Shown here in pieces: positions 38,971 to 48,677 of a DNA stretch of 64,000 nt. Source of the stretch: Chrysophaeum taylorii (taxonomy: Eukaryota > Sar > Pelagophyceae > Pelagomonadales > Pelagomonadaceae); assembly GCA_029834535.1 (NCBI GenBank), contig JAQMWT010000684.1, positions 62,001 to 126,000 of the forward strand, given 5' to 3'. Each line of letters begins with the position of its first letter. The stretch's first letter is position 1. The notes under the pieces were generated by a model. That model was not told the origin of the DNA. It saw only the letters and a program-made list of their open reading frames with translations, and ran no database searches. The translations under genes and the position numbers were made by a program.

Positions 38971-39920
38971 AGGGTACCAGCTAAGCTTACCCTTCATTCT
39001 TTTTTTTTTTTACTCAGCATCCTTACTACTAGTTAGTAAACTTTGTTTGTGTCATCTATTGGAAATCTACCGAAGCAAAATTAAGGAGAACCACAGAACT
39101 ATTTTGAGATCTTCGAACGAACCACTTGTGTGGTCGCCAGTTCCGTGGTACCGAGCGACTCCAACCTCTGGCCGCGCGGGTCGAAGCGGCCCCGGACTGA
39201 CGAAGGCGGCAACTGGGGCGCGTGGGTGTCGAGAATTGAGGTTCGAAAGTCGGACCTTGCGAGCACGCCGACCGCACGGAATAATACACTCCCCCCCCCC
39301 CCACCGAGAGGTAGTCCGCGGTCGAGACGCTGGGCTCAGCCACTGCCCGAGCGCGAGCCCCGGATCGCCCGCACCGGGAGCTGCATTCAGTGACCGAAGC
39401 GCGCGACGTTGTCTTCGTCGGCGCCCGACGCGGTCGCCGCGTCTAAGAGGACGATGGTGTACCGTTACGCCGCCGGCGTCGAGCGTCTCTCGTCGTACCA
39501 GTGGGAATGGACCTTCAGACGTAGTTCCGAAAGCGATCTAGAGCGGCGCGGCGGCGCCTTTCAGCTTGCATGGGCGCGCCTTCCATACCGAGCTCATAGA
39601 AGCCGTCTTCTTCTTCGGCGCTGTTGTCGTTATCGTCGACCGGCTCGGGAGTTCGCACACCTTCGTCCGCCATCGGCCCCTTGACCTTTACTAGACCTCC
39701 TTGCAGCACTCTTTCTTGCCCCGTTCCATTTTTTCTACTATAACTCCCCTCTTTGCGTTCTTGCTTCGTCCTTGTCTCCCTATGCGCTCATTTTTGCGTT
39801 CTTGCTTCTTCCTTGTTTCCCTCTACGCTCATTCATGCTGGCGCCTGGGAGTTGGAAACGACAATAAACACCTTATTCCCTCTGCGCGCATATCCTTTGT
39901 GTTCTTGTCCTTGATTCCCT
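38971..39920. other. Spacer without recognisable gene
   Basis: Short frames only. A minus-strand stretch at 39515-39675 (MADEGVRTPEPVDDNDNSAE) has protein-like acidic composition but no partner exon. Between 39735 and 39960, blocks such as gttcttgcttc.tccttgt and cgcctgggagttg recur imperfectly. Confidence 0.35.
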
Positions 39921-39924
39921 GCGC

Positions 39925-40194
39925 TCATCCAAGCTTTTGCTCTTTGAGCCTGGGAGTTGCGAACCATATAATTAAGGAAACAAATCGAAAAGTCGCTGCA
40001 ATGAAATTCTTCTTCATGCGCAGCAGGGCAAATTTGTCCGTCTCGTCCGCGCCGAGCAAGATGTGTCCTTGGTTCATAATCCAGTTATTCCTCCTCAACC
40101 TCCACTCGGCGGTTCCACTTCGCTCATATGACGGGGGCAGGGTCAGGCCTTCTTCAGCCAAGTGAATGAATGTAAGATGAGCATGGGGACACAA
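39925..40194 (-). pseudogene. Possible exon or coding remnant, unknown family
   Basis: An 89-codon frame with well-formed sequence (HLTFIHLAEEGLTLPPSYER, NNWIMNQGHILLGADETDKF). It has no recognised family and no adjacent exon. It could be an isolated exon or transposon debris. Confidence 0.3.
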
Positions 40195-40765
40195 AATTTT
40201 CGTGAAGTGAAGTGAACCAAGTTGAGTGAACCTGGTGAAGTGAGCTTTGTGAATTCCAAACGTTGTTAATTAATAAAAATGCAAAAAAAAAGCCCTAGGC
40301 TTCTGAGAAGAACTGTACCAACAAGTTTTTCAAGACTCTAAAATTGATTTAATTTTTTTCAAAAGAACAGAGTGTCTGTCTCTGCCTGTACAGCTGTCTG
40401 TCTGGGGCTTTCAGAGTCTGCTGTCTGTCAACTAGAGAACGAAACGAAGAATGGTATAATTCGACTAGGGGGGGCGCCACATGGGACGCCGCCGGGCGCG
40501 TAGGTGAGATTGATAGATAGTGTGCGGTGTTGTATAGCGGGGCCGATGATGGGGGACGCAGGGGATGCAGAGAGGGAGATGAAAAGGGCGCGTCACGGCC
40601 CAGTAAGAAAAGGGGAAACAGGAGGGGGGCACTTTTGTCTGTCTGTCTGTCTGTCTGTCCGTCCGTCCGTCGGATGATGATGAGGCGAGCGACCAAGTGC
40701 ACGGGAGAATTTTTTTGGAGCGAAAATGAAGATGATGAGCAAATTTTTGGTGGCAGGTCGGCGGG
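40195..40765. other. Spacer downstream of the kinase gene
   Basis: AT-rich at first, with a (GTCT)n-(GTCC)n microsatellite at about 40637-40671. No gene is visible; minus-strand frames here are shadows reaching into the kinase. Confidence 0.5.
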
Positions 40766-40767
40766 TC

Positions 40768-41775
40768 TTAGAAGGTGCCCTTGGCCATTTTGTTGGTGAG
40801 GATGACGCCGCGGACGGTGCCGCGGAACTTGCGGCGAGCGTTGAACTTTTTCATGGTGTCGAGGGTAGAGGTGAGGTTGCGGGAGATGAGCTCGTGGTCG
40901 CCGACGAGGAACCAGGGGTGGCGGAGGGCCTGGTCGGCGGTGAGGCGAGAGTCTGGGTTGACAACCAGCATCTTCCTTATGAGGTCTTTCGCGTCGTCGG
41001 AGACCTGCTCCCAGTACTGAGGCTCGAAGGTGTAGTCGGCGGCCTTGATCTTGCGGTACAAGATCGCGTGGTTGTCGTCGTGGAAGGGGGGATATCCCCC
41101 CAAGAGAATGTAAACGATGACGCCGCAAGACCACATGTCAACTTCCGAGCCGTATTTGGTGCCCTTGAGAATTTCGGGGGCAACGTAGCCCGGCGTGCCA
41201 CACTGGGTGTCGAGGGACTTGCCGTTGACCTGCTTCGCAAAGCCAAAGTCGGCGAGCTTGATGTCGAAGTCGTTGTAAGGACTCTTCAACAGCAAGTTCT
41301 CGGGCTTCAAGTCGCGATGCACGATGTTGCGGTGGTGGAGGTAGGCCAAGGCATCGAGCAGTATTCGGATGAGGTCCCGCGCCTCCTTCTCGTTGTAAAA
41401 CGTCTTTTTTACAATTCTCTCGAAGAGCTCCCCCCCTTCCATCAGTTCGATCACCATGTAATACATCTTCTTCTCCTCAAAAAAGTCGTACAGTTTGATG
41501 ATGTTCGGGTGGTCGATAGAACGCAACACGGCCACCTCTTCCTGGAGGCTCGCGATGTCCTCGGCTTTGAGTTCGGCGGTCTTGCTGATGCATTTTACCG
41601 CCACGGCCAACCCCGACGACCCGTCGGGCATTCGCTTGGCGCCCTTCAACACCTTGCTGAACGCACCCGTCCCGAGCTCGGCTCGATGATCCAGCGTGTA
41701 CGCTTTCGAAAAGTCCGTGTCGTTCTCCGCGTCGGCGGCATCCCTCTTTATCGCCGTGCTCCCACAGATGCCCAT
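40768..41775 (-). CDS. CaMK-family Ser/Thr protein kinase with N-terminal lipidation motif
   Basis: A 335-residue protein from ATG 41775; upstream the frame continues to a TTG only. The N-terminus MGICGS fits N-myristoylation (Gly2, Ser6) with Cys4 available for palmitoylation, predicting membrane attachment. The kinase domain is complete: LGTGAFSKVLKG glycine loop, VAVKCISK with catalytic Lys, HRDLKPENLLL, DFGFAKQVN, GTPGYVAPEIL and DMWSCGVIVYILLGGYPPF. After the domain, a basic amphipathic segment (FNARRKFRGTVRGVILTNK) resembles the autoinhibitory/calmodulin-binding region of CaMKI. EF-hands of the CDPK type are absent. So it should be a calmodulin-regulated kinase at a membrane; the substrate is unknown. 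Confidence 0.93.
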   Translation of the reverse strand: MGICGSTAIKRDAADAENDTDFSKAYTLDHRAELGTGAFSKVLKGAKRMPDGSSGLAVAVKCISKTAELKAEDIASLQEEVAVLRSIDHPNIIKLYDFFEEKKMYYMVIELMEGGELFERIVKKTFYNEKEARDLIRILLDALAYLHHRNIVHRDLKPENLLLKSPYNDFDIKLADFGFAKQVNGKSLDTQCGTPGYVAPEILKGTKYGSEVDMWSCGVIVYILLGGYPPFHDDNHAILYRKIKAADYTFEPQYWEQVSDDAKDLIRKMLVVNPDSRLTADQALRHPWFLVGDHELISRNLTSTLDTMKKFNARRKFRGTVRGVILTNKMAKGTF

Positions 41776-42730
41776 CGCGTCGACTGTGACGTTCAACGGA
41801 ACACTTTTTAGTCTCCAGCCAACGTCGACTCGGAGGACGACTACGACGATTTTGTAATTTAAATTCTACAATATCGCGGGGCTAGACCTCCTACCTCTCA
41901 CGGCGTGTGTGGGACCTGCAGCCCTGGCTAGTCCGCGGATAGCAGCAGCAGCAGCAGCAGCAGCTGCTGCTGCTGCTGCTGCTGCGATGGAAGTCTCATC
42001 GCCGTAAATGCAGGGTACGAAAGAGTGGGCGCACGGCACCTCGGCTTCTCCCGCCAACGCAAGCGCGCGCCCTTGATGTTTGGCTCGCCAGCCGACTCGA
42101 GATGCCAGGCAGTCAGCCCCGAGATTTTTAAAAATGCCACCCGAGAATTCGCGCAACTCGCGGGCAGTTTGGGTTCGTTCAACGGAACTGTATCTTTTTT
42201 TGAACACCGGGTCAGTGATTCCGCCATTTGCATGGACTACTCGTATGCCAGGAGGCACTACGCGGCATTCTCTCGGAGCCGCACTGATCAAGCATGTACT
42301 ATTGTTCTACATCACGGTGCGCCCGCGCTGGGGGCGCTGTAGATCGGAGGCGCTGGAGATCTTCGATGAAGACGCGATCTAGCATCATTTTCGGGGCTTG
42401 TCACGCGCTCGCCGGATCTATCTATCTATCTATCTACCTAAACACCTCCGCGTCTCCCTGATGAAAGCGCAGAAAGCCCACGTCGGCGGGCATGGTGAAA
42501 AGAGGCCTGCATCCTCTCGATCGAGCGGCAAGCCTTTGGTGGTTGCGATCTTTTATTTTTAAAAAATCCGAATGAATTTTTGTGTCCCAGTGTTGGCCCG
42601 TCGATCTTGAGTAGCATTCGATATCAATAATAATCTATATATTTCATAATAACGTAAAAAGCCACAATTAACAAATCAGCTGCTGCTGGTAAAATTTGAA
42701 AAATTTTCAATAGGTCGGTAGAGTAAGAAC
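41776..42730. other. Spacer without recognisable gene
   Basis: Contains the trinucleotide palindrome at 41940-41986 and AT-rich sequence near 42540-42720. Frames on both strands at 41866-42380 overlap but neither resembles a known family. Confidence 0.4.
41940..41986. repeat. Perfect (AGC)n-(TGC)n palindrome
   Basis: Seven to eight AGC units run directly into seven TGC units with AGCT at the centre, giving a perfect inverted repeat of about 45 bp without a spacer. Confidence 0.95.
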
Positions 42731-42734
42731 ACGG

Positions 42735-43290
42735 AAGGATGGGAGCTCGTTCTTCTTCGAGCCGCCCGACCCCGACAGCTCCGAGATGGAAGGGGCATTG
42801 GAGGCGATGCCGCAGTCCGACGAGTGCGCGGCTGAGGCGGTGTACACGGGATTGGGTGGCATTGCGTTCAGATGTTTGCGTTTCGCAATCCGTAGGATCT
42901 AGCAGGAAAGGCGGCCGCCCTCGCGGCGAATTCGCCGTATGTGTCTTTCTTCTCCGGCAGCGCCGGTGACCTCGCGGTCGCAACGTCGCTGACGGGAGCA
43001 ACGCCTCGCCCGGAGGCGTTCGCGGCGACGCGCGCGGAGACACACCCCGAGAACGAACTGCTGTTCGGGAAGGCGGGGTACCTCGCCGCTCTTGCTGGAC
43101 GATGCTGGGGACCCGAGGGCCGACCATGCGTCTCTGCTGGACGAGCGCACGCGTCGCGAAGTCTCGAAGTCGCGAGGGGCTTCGACCTGGGCGTGCTTAT
43201 GCGGGAGCGGCGGCGCCCCGCGGGGATCTTGACCTGGTGTTGCGCGAGAGGCTTGCTCGAAGACGGCGGTGCGACGAGTCTCTAAGAGAA
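42735..43290 (+). pseudogene. LanC-like (LANCL) remnant
   Basis: Different plus-strand frames carry successive LanC-like motifs. First AVYTGLGGIAFRCLRFA, as in the first barrel helices; then, after a stop and frame change, YVSFFSGSAGDLAVA; then PENELLFGKAGYLAAL, the 'E-L-L-x-G-x-A-G-Y-L' signature of LanC/LANCL proteins; then, in yet another frame, LLDDAGDPRADHASLLDE. The zinc-binding C-terminal half is not seen. At least two frameshifts and one stop make it a decayed gene unless very short introns are present. Confidence 0.45.
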
Positions 43291-43500
43291 ACGCGTATTA
43301 TGCTAGAGCGTCGTGTTTATGGACCGCGACATGGGCCGTTTGGTCCACTCGTGCGGCGGAACTCGCGAGGAGCGCGATGGCCCGGGACCCCGGTTTGGGC
43401 GACTCGTGCCGTCGAGCGAGGTGGTCTGGGCGCGCGGCCTCGTCTTGAAAGGCCCGCGGCGTCACTGGCGTGCGCCTTCCTTTCGGCCTCCCAAGTGCTA

Positions 43501-43533
43501 AGAGACGACGACGACGACGACGACGACGACGAC
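43501..43533. repeat. (ACG)n microsatellite
   Basis: About ten GAC/ACG units in tandem between the LanC-like remnant and the TFIIIC90-like gene. Confidence 0.9.
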
Positions 43534-43757
43534 CCTATTATCGGCGCGCTAAAATAATAACTCCGCGCCCTCTTCGCCGCCGTAATGGACAACTCCAACC
43601 TCAGGGCCGCCCAGGCCGACCCCCAGCGCCGCGTCCAGTGCTCTCCCTGACGGAGGGGTCCCTCCTCCTGCGGGAGACCCCCCCCCGTCGGGTTTGCGGG
43701 CTGGGGCGACCTCGCCCCCCCTACGAAGGAGGACAAAGATGATTACTAAGATAATAA

Positions 43758-45197
43758 TCAATACGAGGACGCCGCGAGGGCGCAGGAGACGCGGCACAAC
43801 GGGCAGACGGCGAGACTCAAGTCCGGCCCGGCGGCGACGGAGAGGTCGCAGGCCGGGCACACCCACCGGGGCCGGTCGAGCGGGATGGGCTCGAGGGTGC
43901 GCGCGCACACGAGGATCGCGTGGCCCTTCGGACACGTCGGGGTCGTGCCGTAATAATCGGCGGGCCTCGGCGCCTCGGCCCCGCACGCGGGGCACTCGAC
44001 GGCCGCCGGGGGCCCTTCGTTTTTTTTCCATCGCGCGGAAAAGCGGGCCCGGAGCTCGGTCAGGTCCGCTCCCGTCGCCGCGTTCAGCAGGTGTGCCAGC
44101 TCGAGGTCATCGTCGCTCCCGGCGGCGAGCCACTTGCACGCGGGCGCGCGGAGGCCCGTCACCTGGCTCTCGAGGGCGCGCTTCGAGATAAACGCCGCTA
44201 CCCAGAGCCACTCGTCGCGGCGGCTCTGTAGTGCCTTCGAGGGTTTGGGGAGAGTGTCGGGGTCGTCAAACAAGGCGACCACCTTCAAGGCGCAGCAGGC
44301 ATCTGTTCGCTTGACGGCGTCCGCCGGGACGCGATCGAGGACGGCCGCGACAAAACCAAAGACGGGGGCCTTCGCGAGGCCGTGGGCGTCGCTGGGCCTG
44401 CGCGAGACGAGGCTCGCGCCGCGCCAGCAGCACAATTCGCCGTCGCTCGCGCACGTGACGAGGTACGCCTGGTGTCCTAAAACGGCGACGACTGGCCGAC
44501 CGCGAGCGCTCGTCTCGAGGACCCGACGCGCGCCCGACCAAGCCTCTACGACCTCCACGCTCAACGCCGCCGCGACCACCACCTCCTCACCCACGCAGGC
44601 CAAAAGGTGGACGGCGCGGCCGTCGGCTGGTCTCAGAAGGACCGGCTCCTCTCCTCGCCACGCGGTCACCGAGCCGTCGCCGTCGCCCCACACCCAGCAC
44701 GATCGCGACCGCGCGATCGCCGTCGCGGCCACCGCCCCGGGCCCCCTCAGCTCCCGGGTCGGCTCCTCCCACACGCGCACCGACCCGTCGGCGTGGGCCG
44801 ACCCCACCACCGCGCCGTGCCACGCGACGTCGGTCGCCTTATCGTCTCTCTCTCGCCAATCGTCCGCGCTTCCGTTCGCCCGCAGCACCAACGCAGACCG
44901 CCACTCGTAGTGCGAGGGCACCCGCGGCGGCTCGTAGACGCTCAACCCCCCGAACCCCCAGCACACGGCCAGCAGACATCGCGCGTCCCAGCCCTGCTTG
45001 TCGGGGGACCACGCAATTCGCTTTGCGACGTCTCCGCGCACCCACTGCTGCCGCAGCCGATCCAGCACGCACACCCCCACGTTCGTCGCGACACCGAGCC
45101 GTCCGTCGGGGGCCCAGGCGGCACACGCCACGCTCCGCGTCGTCGTCCCCCGAAGCACCACCTCGGCCAGCACCTGCTTCTGGCTCAGCACCTCCAT
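43758..45197 (-). CDS. TFIIIC 90-kDa-like protein: WD40 N-terminus, zinc-binding C-terminus
   Basis: A 479-residue protein from ATG 45197 (MEVLSQKQVLAEVV); the frame is open further upstream but that part is not protein-like. Residues about 15-290 have WD40-type blades (VACAAWAPDGRLGVATN, DVAWHGAVVGSAHADGSVRV). The last 75 residues have paired zinc-binding motifs: VECPACGAEAPRP, CPKGHAILVCARTLEPIPLD, WVCPACDLS and CPLCRVSC. A C-x2-C followed by C-x-x-G-H-x4-C and T-x-x-P-I is the TFIIIC zinc-finger signature found in GTF3C4, which contacts RNA polymerase III machinery. Mio-like SEACIT proteins are the alternative, since they also combine WD40 and zinc domains. Confidence 0.7.
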   Translation of the reverse strand: MEVLSQKQVLAEVVLRGTTTRSVACAAWAPDGRLGVATNVGVCVLDRLRQQWVRGDVAKRIAWSPDKQGWDARCLLAVCWGFGGLSVYEPPRVPSHYEWRSALVLRANGSADDWRERDDKATDVAWHGAVVGSAHADGSVRVWEEPTRELRGPGAVAATAIARSRSCWVWGDGDGSVTAWRGEEPVLLRPADGRAVHLLACVGEEVVVAAALSVEVVEAWSGARRVLETSARGRPVVAVLGHQAYLVTCASDGELCCWRGASLVSRRPSDAHGLAKAPVFGFVAAVLDRVPADAVKRTDACCALKVVALFDDPDTLPKPSKALQSRRDEWLWVAAFISKRALESQVTGLRAPACKWLAAGSDDDLELAHLLNAATGADLTELRARFSARWKKNEGPPAAVECPACGAEAPRPADYYGTTPTCPKGHAILVCARTLEPIPLDRPRWVCPACDLSVAAGPDLSLAVCPLCRVSCALAASSY

Positions 45198-46695
45198 CAG
45201 GGGACGGAAACAACACTTACCCTCTAAGAATCCTAACGACGAACAACGACAAGGAGACTTGAGACGCCTGTCGCCTCTGCTACGGCTTGAAGACTTGAAG
45301 AAGAAGGAAGCCCTACGAGAAGAAAATTGGATGCAGACCCGGCCGTCGACGACGACGGTGACGGCCACGCGGACGCCGATTAGGTCGACTTTCGCCCTTG
45401 TTGTGCGCGCACCACCCGGCATTTCGACGCCCGCTGGACACCTACTCTCCTGTGGCTAGGAGCTTCCTTCCCACACGCCGAGTGACTTTTGGTGTGTAGC
45501 CCGTCGCCAGCTTGAAGTATCAGCCGCTAAAGGCTGTGTGTGAGGAGGTGGTGATGTCCTTTGGTGGTGTGACAGGAGAACAAACAATAGTATTGGTTTC
45601 CCCCCGCATCAATCGTAACTTTTCTTTCTTTCTTTCTTTCTGACCACGCAAATACAAACAAATACTGTTGAAGATCTTACGAAATGACCTTCTTCAAGCA
45701 CCAAGCCCCTCTTATTATTATAAGTCGACCGAGAAATAATGAACGCAATAAATTTGTGGCTGAGCTCATGAGTGGAGTAGAAAGCTGCAAAAAAAAAGGC
45801 GCTGGGACACACGTAGGAGCTAGCTTCGGCCTCTTCGATGCCCTTTATTTGGTCCAAGAGCGACTTCAAAACTCGACGAAACCGCTGAGTTACGAGGTCG
45901 CGACGGTGGCACCAACGTTTTGAGCGAGCGGTATCCAGCGAAAACCCCTTAAAGGGCGATTTCTCGAAAGTACCGCTTGGCACCAAATGTAGCTTTTTAG
46001 ATCACATTTGCTGATTGCCAATTGCGGGTCGACATGGATGCTGTCGCAGCGAGGTCGCGAGCCCGAGCGCGGAGCGCGAGCAGCACGGTGCGCCGTGAGG
46101 GCGAGCGATGACTTTTAGGTCGCCGTCCGAGCCCAGCGCGCCGACTGGCTTCCGATGAGGCGAGACATTGTGCGCAGCCTCGCGACCCTGGCGGTCGCTC
46201 GGTAACGGTCGCGCGGGCCTGTGATCCTCGCGTCGTTGGCGACGGCTTGGACAGACAGCTCGCCGTTTACGCCCCCGCGGCATTTTTTAGGGGGACCCTC
46301 GACGCGCGCAGCGGGGCCTACGCTGGCGCCACGGCCCGCGAGGAGGAGGATATAGCGTCGTGTCGTGCGTCAGGAAGGAACTTCTCGCCCTCGCCTCGGC
46401 CTGTTCGCCGCTGGGGTCCTTGTATGCACCTACGACACTGCCATGTTTCGCTTCCCAAACGATCGAGATCGCCATCATGGCCCACGACTGGAGTGTACGC
46501 GACACACTTCCCCACTTCCAAGTGGTGCAGGAGGTCCTCCGCTGTTAGCAATCTCTATCGAGGACGTTCGTCCTTCTGTCTTCCAAGGTGGTGGTCGACT
46601 GGTGTGCCTGAGTTCGAACCGAGGGGCGTATGTTCGTCTTTATGTCCGTTACAAGTGTTGTGCTGACTCCACCAACGGCACGACAATAAATTTAT
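45198..46695. other. Spacer without recognisable gene
   Basis: Short frames only on both strands. A (TTTC)n stretch lies near 45618-45640. Nothing resembles a known protein or RNA. Confidence 0.4.
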
Positions 46696-46729
46696 TGCCA
46701 CCACCACCACCACCACCACCACCACCACG
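46696..46729. repeat. (CCA)n tract immediately upstream of the surface-protein start
   Basis: About eleven CCA units ending a few bases before the ATG at 46736, so they lie in the 5' leader or core promoter. Confidence 0.9.
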
Positions 46730-46735
46730 CGCGGC

Positions 46736-48355
46736 ATGTTGTGGTGGGTGCTTCCAGCGGCGGCGTCGGCGGCCCCCGTCCCTGGATACGACGGCGACAC
46801 GTACTGCCCGGAAGGATGGTGCCTCCGCGCGAACGGGACCGGGTACGAGTGCTACGCGAATCGCAGCACGATCGAAGCGGCGTGGGACGAGGCCCCCTTT
46901 GATGATGCTGATGATAATAATATGACGTGGGAGATCGCCTCGCTGTGTCCTTGCGCCGACTCGGGAAGCTGGTACAAGTCGGAGTCGCCCTCGAAAGACT
47001 GCGTGTGGGTATCTGAGTACGCGGTGAAGCGGTGCGACGTCAAGGGAGCGTCGAAACTGCTCGCGTCGTATAGCTGTCCGGCGGCTTGCAACACGAGCTG
47101 CTTCGACAGCGCCTTGTGGTACAAGCGCGGAGAGCCGAGCAAGACGTGCTCCTGGGTGACAATATATCCCGAGCAGCGGTGCACCACCGAGAGCGACGAC
47201 GGCGTGAGAGCGGACTGCGCGTGTCCGACGGCGTGTTCGACGTCGCTTACCTTTTGCGAGCCGACCGCCTCGCCGACCATCGCGCCGACCGCCTCGCCGA
47301 CCGTCTCCCCGACCGCCTCCCCGACAGCCTCGCCGACCGCCTCCCCGACCGCCTCCCCGACCGCCTCCCCGACCGTCGCGCCGACCGTCGCCCCCTCCCC
47401 GGGTTCGGCTTCTCCGACAGCGATCCCAAAGAAGAAGAAGAAGAATAAAAAGGAGGATGTCCCGATCATCATCATCATCATCATGATTGTAAGCGTCTCG
47501 GTGTGCTGCGTCGTTTTGGTATGCGTTGCCTGGAGATGCCGATTTCGGGAAGCCCCGGCGGACGACAAGCGGCTGCTTCGAGAAGAAATGTTCGACGAGT
47601 TAGCCAAGTCCGACAGCTTCGACCGCCTCTGCAATCAGGACCCGGGCTTTGCCTCCTTCCTTGCCCACAAAGCGAGAATCCAGCCCATGAAAGACGAGGA
47701 GGCGGAACCGCCGCAGAAACAGCTCGACGACGAGGAGGAAGAGGATGTGCTCGACGACGAGTTGGAGGAGGATGTGCTCGACGAGGAGGTCTGCAACATC
47801 CTGGACGAGACGAAGGAAACCTTCGACGACTCGGTGACGACTTTTCTCGAGGACATTAAGCCGCCCGACTCCGACGAGGTGACCGTCCCGCCGCTCTACG
47901 CGTCCCCTCTTTCCGACAACCCGGACGACGAGACTCGCGACGATTACGAGGAAGACGGGGAGGAGTCGCAAAACGATGAGGCCGAGTCCCTGGTTCACCC
48001 CGACGATGACGAGACCCGCCCCTTGGAGGAGCAGGAGGAGGAGGAGGAGGAGGAGGAGCCCGTTGTGGAAAGAAAGCCCCCCGAGGCTCTCGGCGGCGGC
48101 TGGATGGCCGCCTCTTTCGACGAGGAGGAGGAGGAGGAGAACGAGAACGAGAACGAGAACGAGAACGCTCACTGGCTGGACCCGTCCGAGGCCGAGGAGT
48201 CTGACGACATTTTCTCCGAGGGCGGCGAGTCCCGCCACGGGTCCATCCGCAAAGAGCTCTACCCGCTCCTCGAGACGCCCCTCGAGGACGAGGAGGAGGA
48301 CGAGGGGTCGTTTGCCGATGAGACCCCGGCGCACGAGCTCGTTAATGTCGCGTAG
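46736..48355 (+). CDS. Type I membrane surface protein with two Cys-rich repeats and a Thr/Pro stalk
   Basis: A 539-residue protein. Signal peptide MLWWVLPAAASAAPVPG. Residues about 78-185 hold two homologous Cys-rich units: each has W-Y-K, P-S-K-x-C-x-W-V, R-C and a closing C-P-x-A-C (GSWYKSESPSKDCVWVSEY and ALWYKRGEPSKTCSWVTIY). A stalk of repeated ASPT units (about residues 186-225) is a likely O-glycosylated spacer. Then comes a Lys cluster (KKKKKNKK) directly before a hydrophobic stretch (PIIIIIIMIVSVSVCCVVLV); the charge order is unusual for type I topology. The 270-residue C-terminal tail is strongly acidic with GAG-encoded Glu runs. Ligand and function are unknown; similar Cys-rich units are common in stramenopile secreted proteins. 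Confidence 0.8.
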   Translation: MLWWVLPAAASAAPVPGYDGDTYCPEGWCLRANGTGYECYANRSTIEAAWDEAPFDDADDNNMTWEIASLCPCADSGSWYKSESPSKDCVWVSEYAVKRCDVKGASKLLASYSCPAACNTSCFDSALWYKRGEPSKTCSWVTIYPEQRCTTESDDGVRADCACPTACSTSLTFCEPTASPTIAPTASPTVSPTASPTASPTASPTASPTASPTVAPTVAPSPGSASPTAIPKKKKKNKKEDVPIIIIIIMIVSVSVCCVVLVCVAWRCRFREAPADDKRLLREEMFDELAKSDSFDRLCNQDPGFASFLAHKARIQPMKDEEAEPPQKQLDDEEEEDVLDDELEEDVLDEEVCNILDETKETFDDSVTTFLEDIKPPDSDEVTVPPLYASPLSDNPDDETRDDYEEDGEESQNDEAESLVHPDDDETRPLEEQEEEEEEEEPVVERKPPEALGGGWMAASFDEEEEEENENENENENAHWLDPSEAEESDDIFSEGGESRHGSIRKELYPLLETPLEDEEEDEGSFADETPAHELVNVA

Positions 48356-48677
48356 GATAATATTCTTTTCTTTTCTTTTTCTTTTCTACAAGCCGCCGCC
48401 GAATGGCAATCTATATTGGGGACAAGAATATAGTAGGGCAGTATCACGTGGCTGGCGGTGTCGCGCGAGATAGTTATATGAGAGCATGCGAAGGGAAGAG
48501 TGGAAAAAGGAAACCATCTTCGTCGTCGTCGTCGTCGTCAAGGTGAGTGGGCGTGCGTCGGTTGACCGGCCCGCTGCTGTCTTTGGAGGCCTCGGAAGGA
48601 AGGAAGGGAGTAAAGAAATAGACGGGCGGCGGGGACGCACTGCAGATATGGTCACTTGGAGTGCGAGAGGTCCTGGA

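Noticed and set aside
45198-45422. 75-residue N-terminal extension of the TFIIIC90-like protein
   Set aside because: The extension has no protein-like pattern; the Met at 45197 directly precedes the WD40 region.
46590-46640. Possible tRNA T-arm (gttcgaacc)
   Set aside because: Flanking bases form no T stem and no acceptor, D or anticodon arms could be found.
47270-47400. CRISPR-like or satellite array
   Set aside because: The periodic sequence encodes the ASPT stalk of the surface protein in frame and has no spacers.
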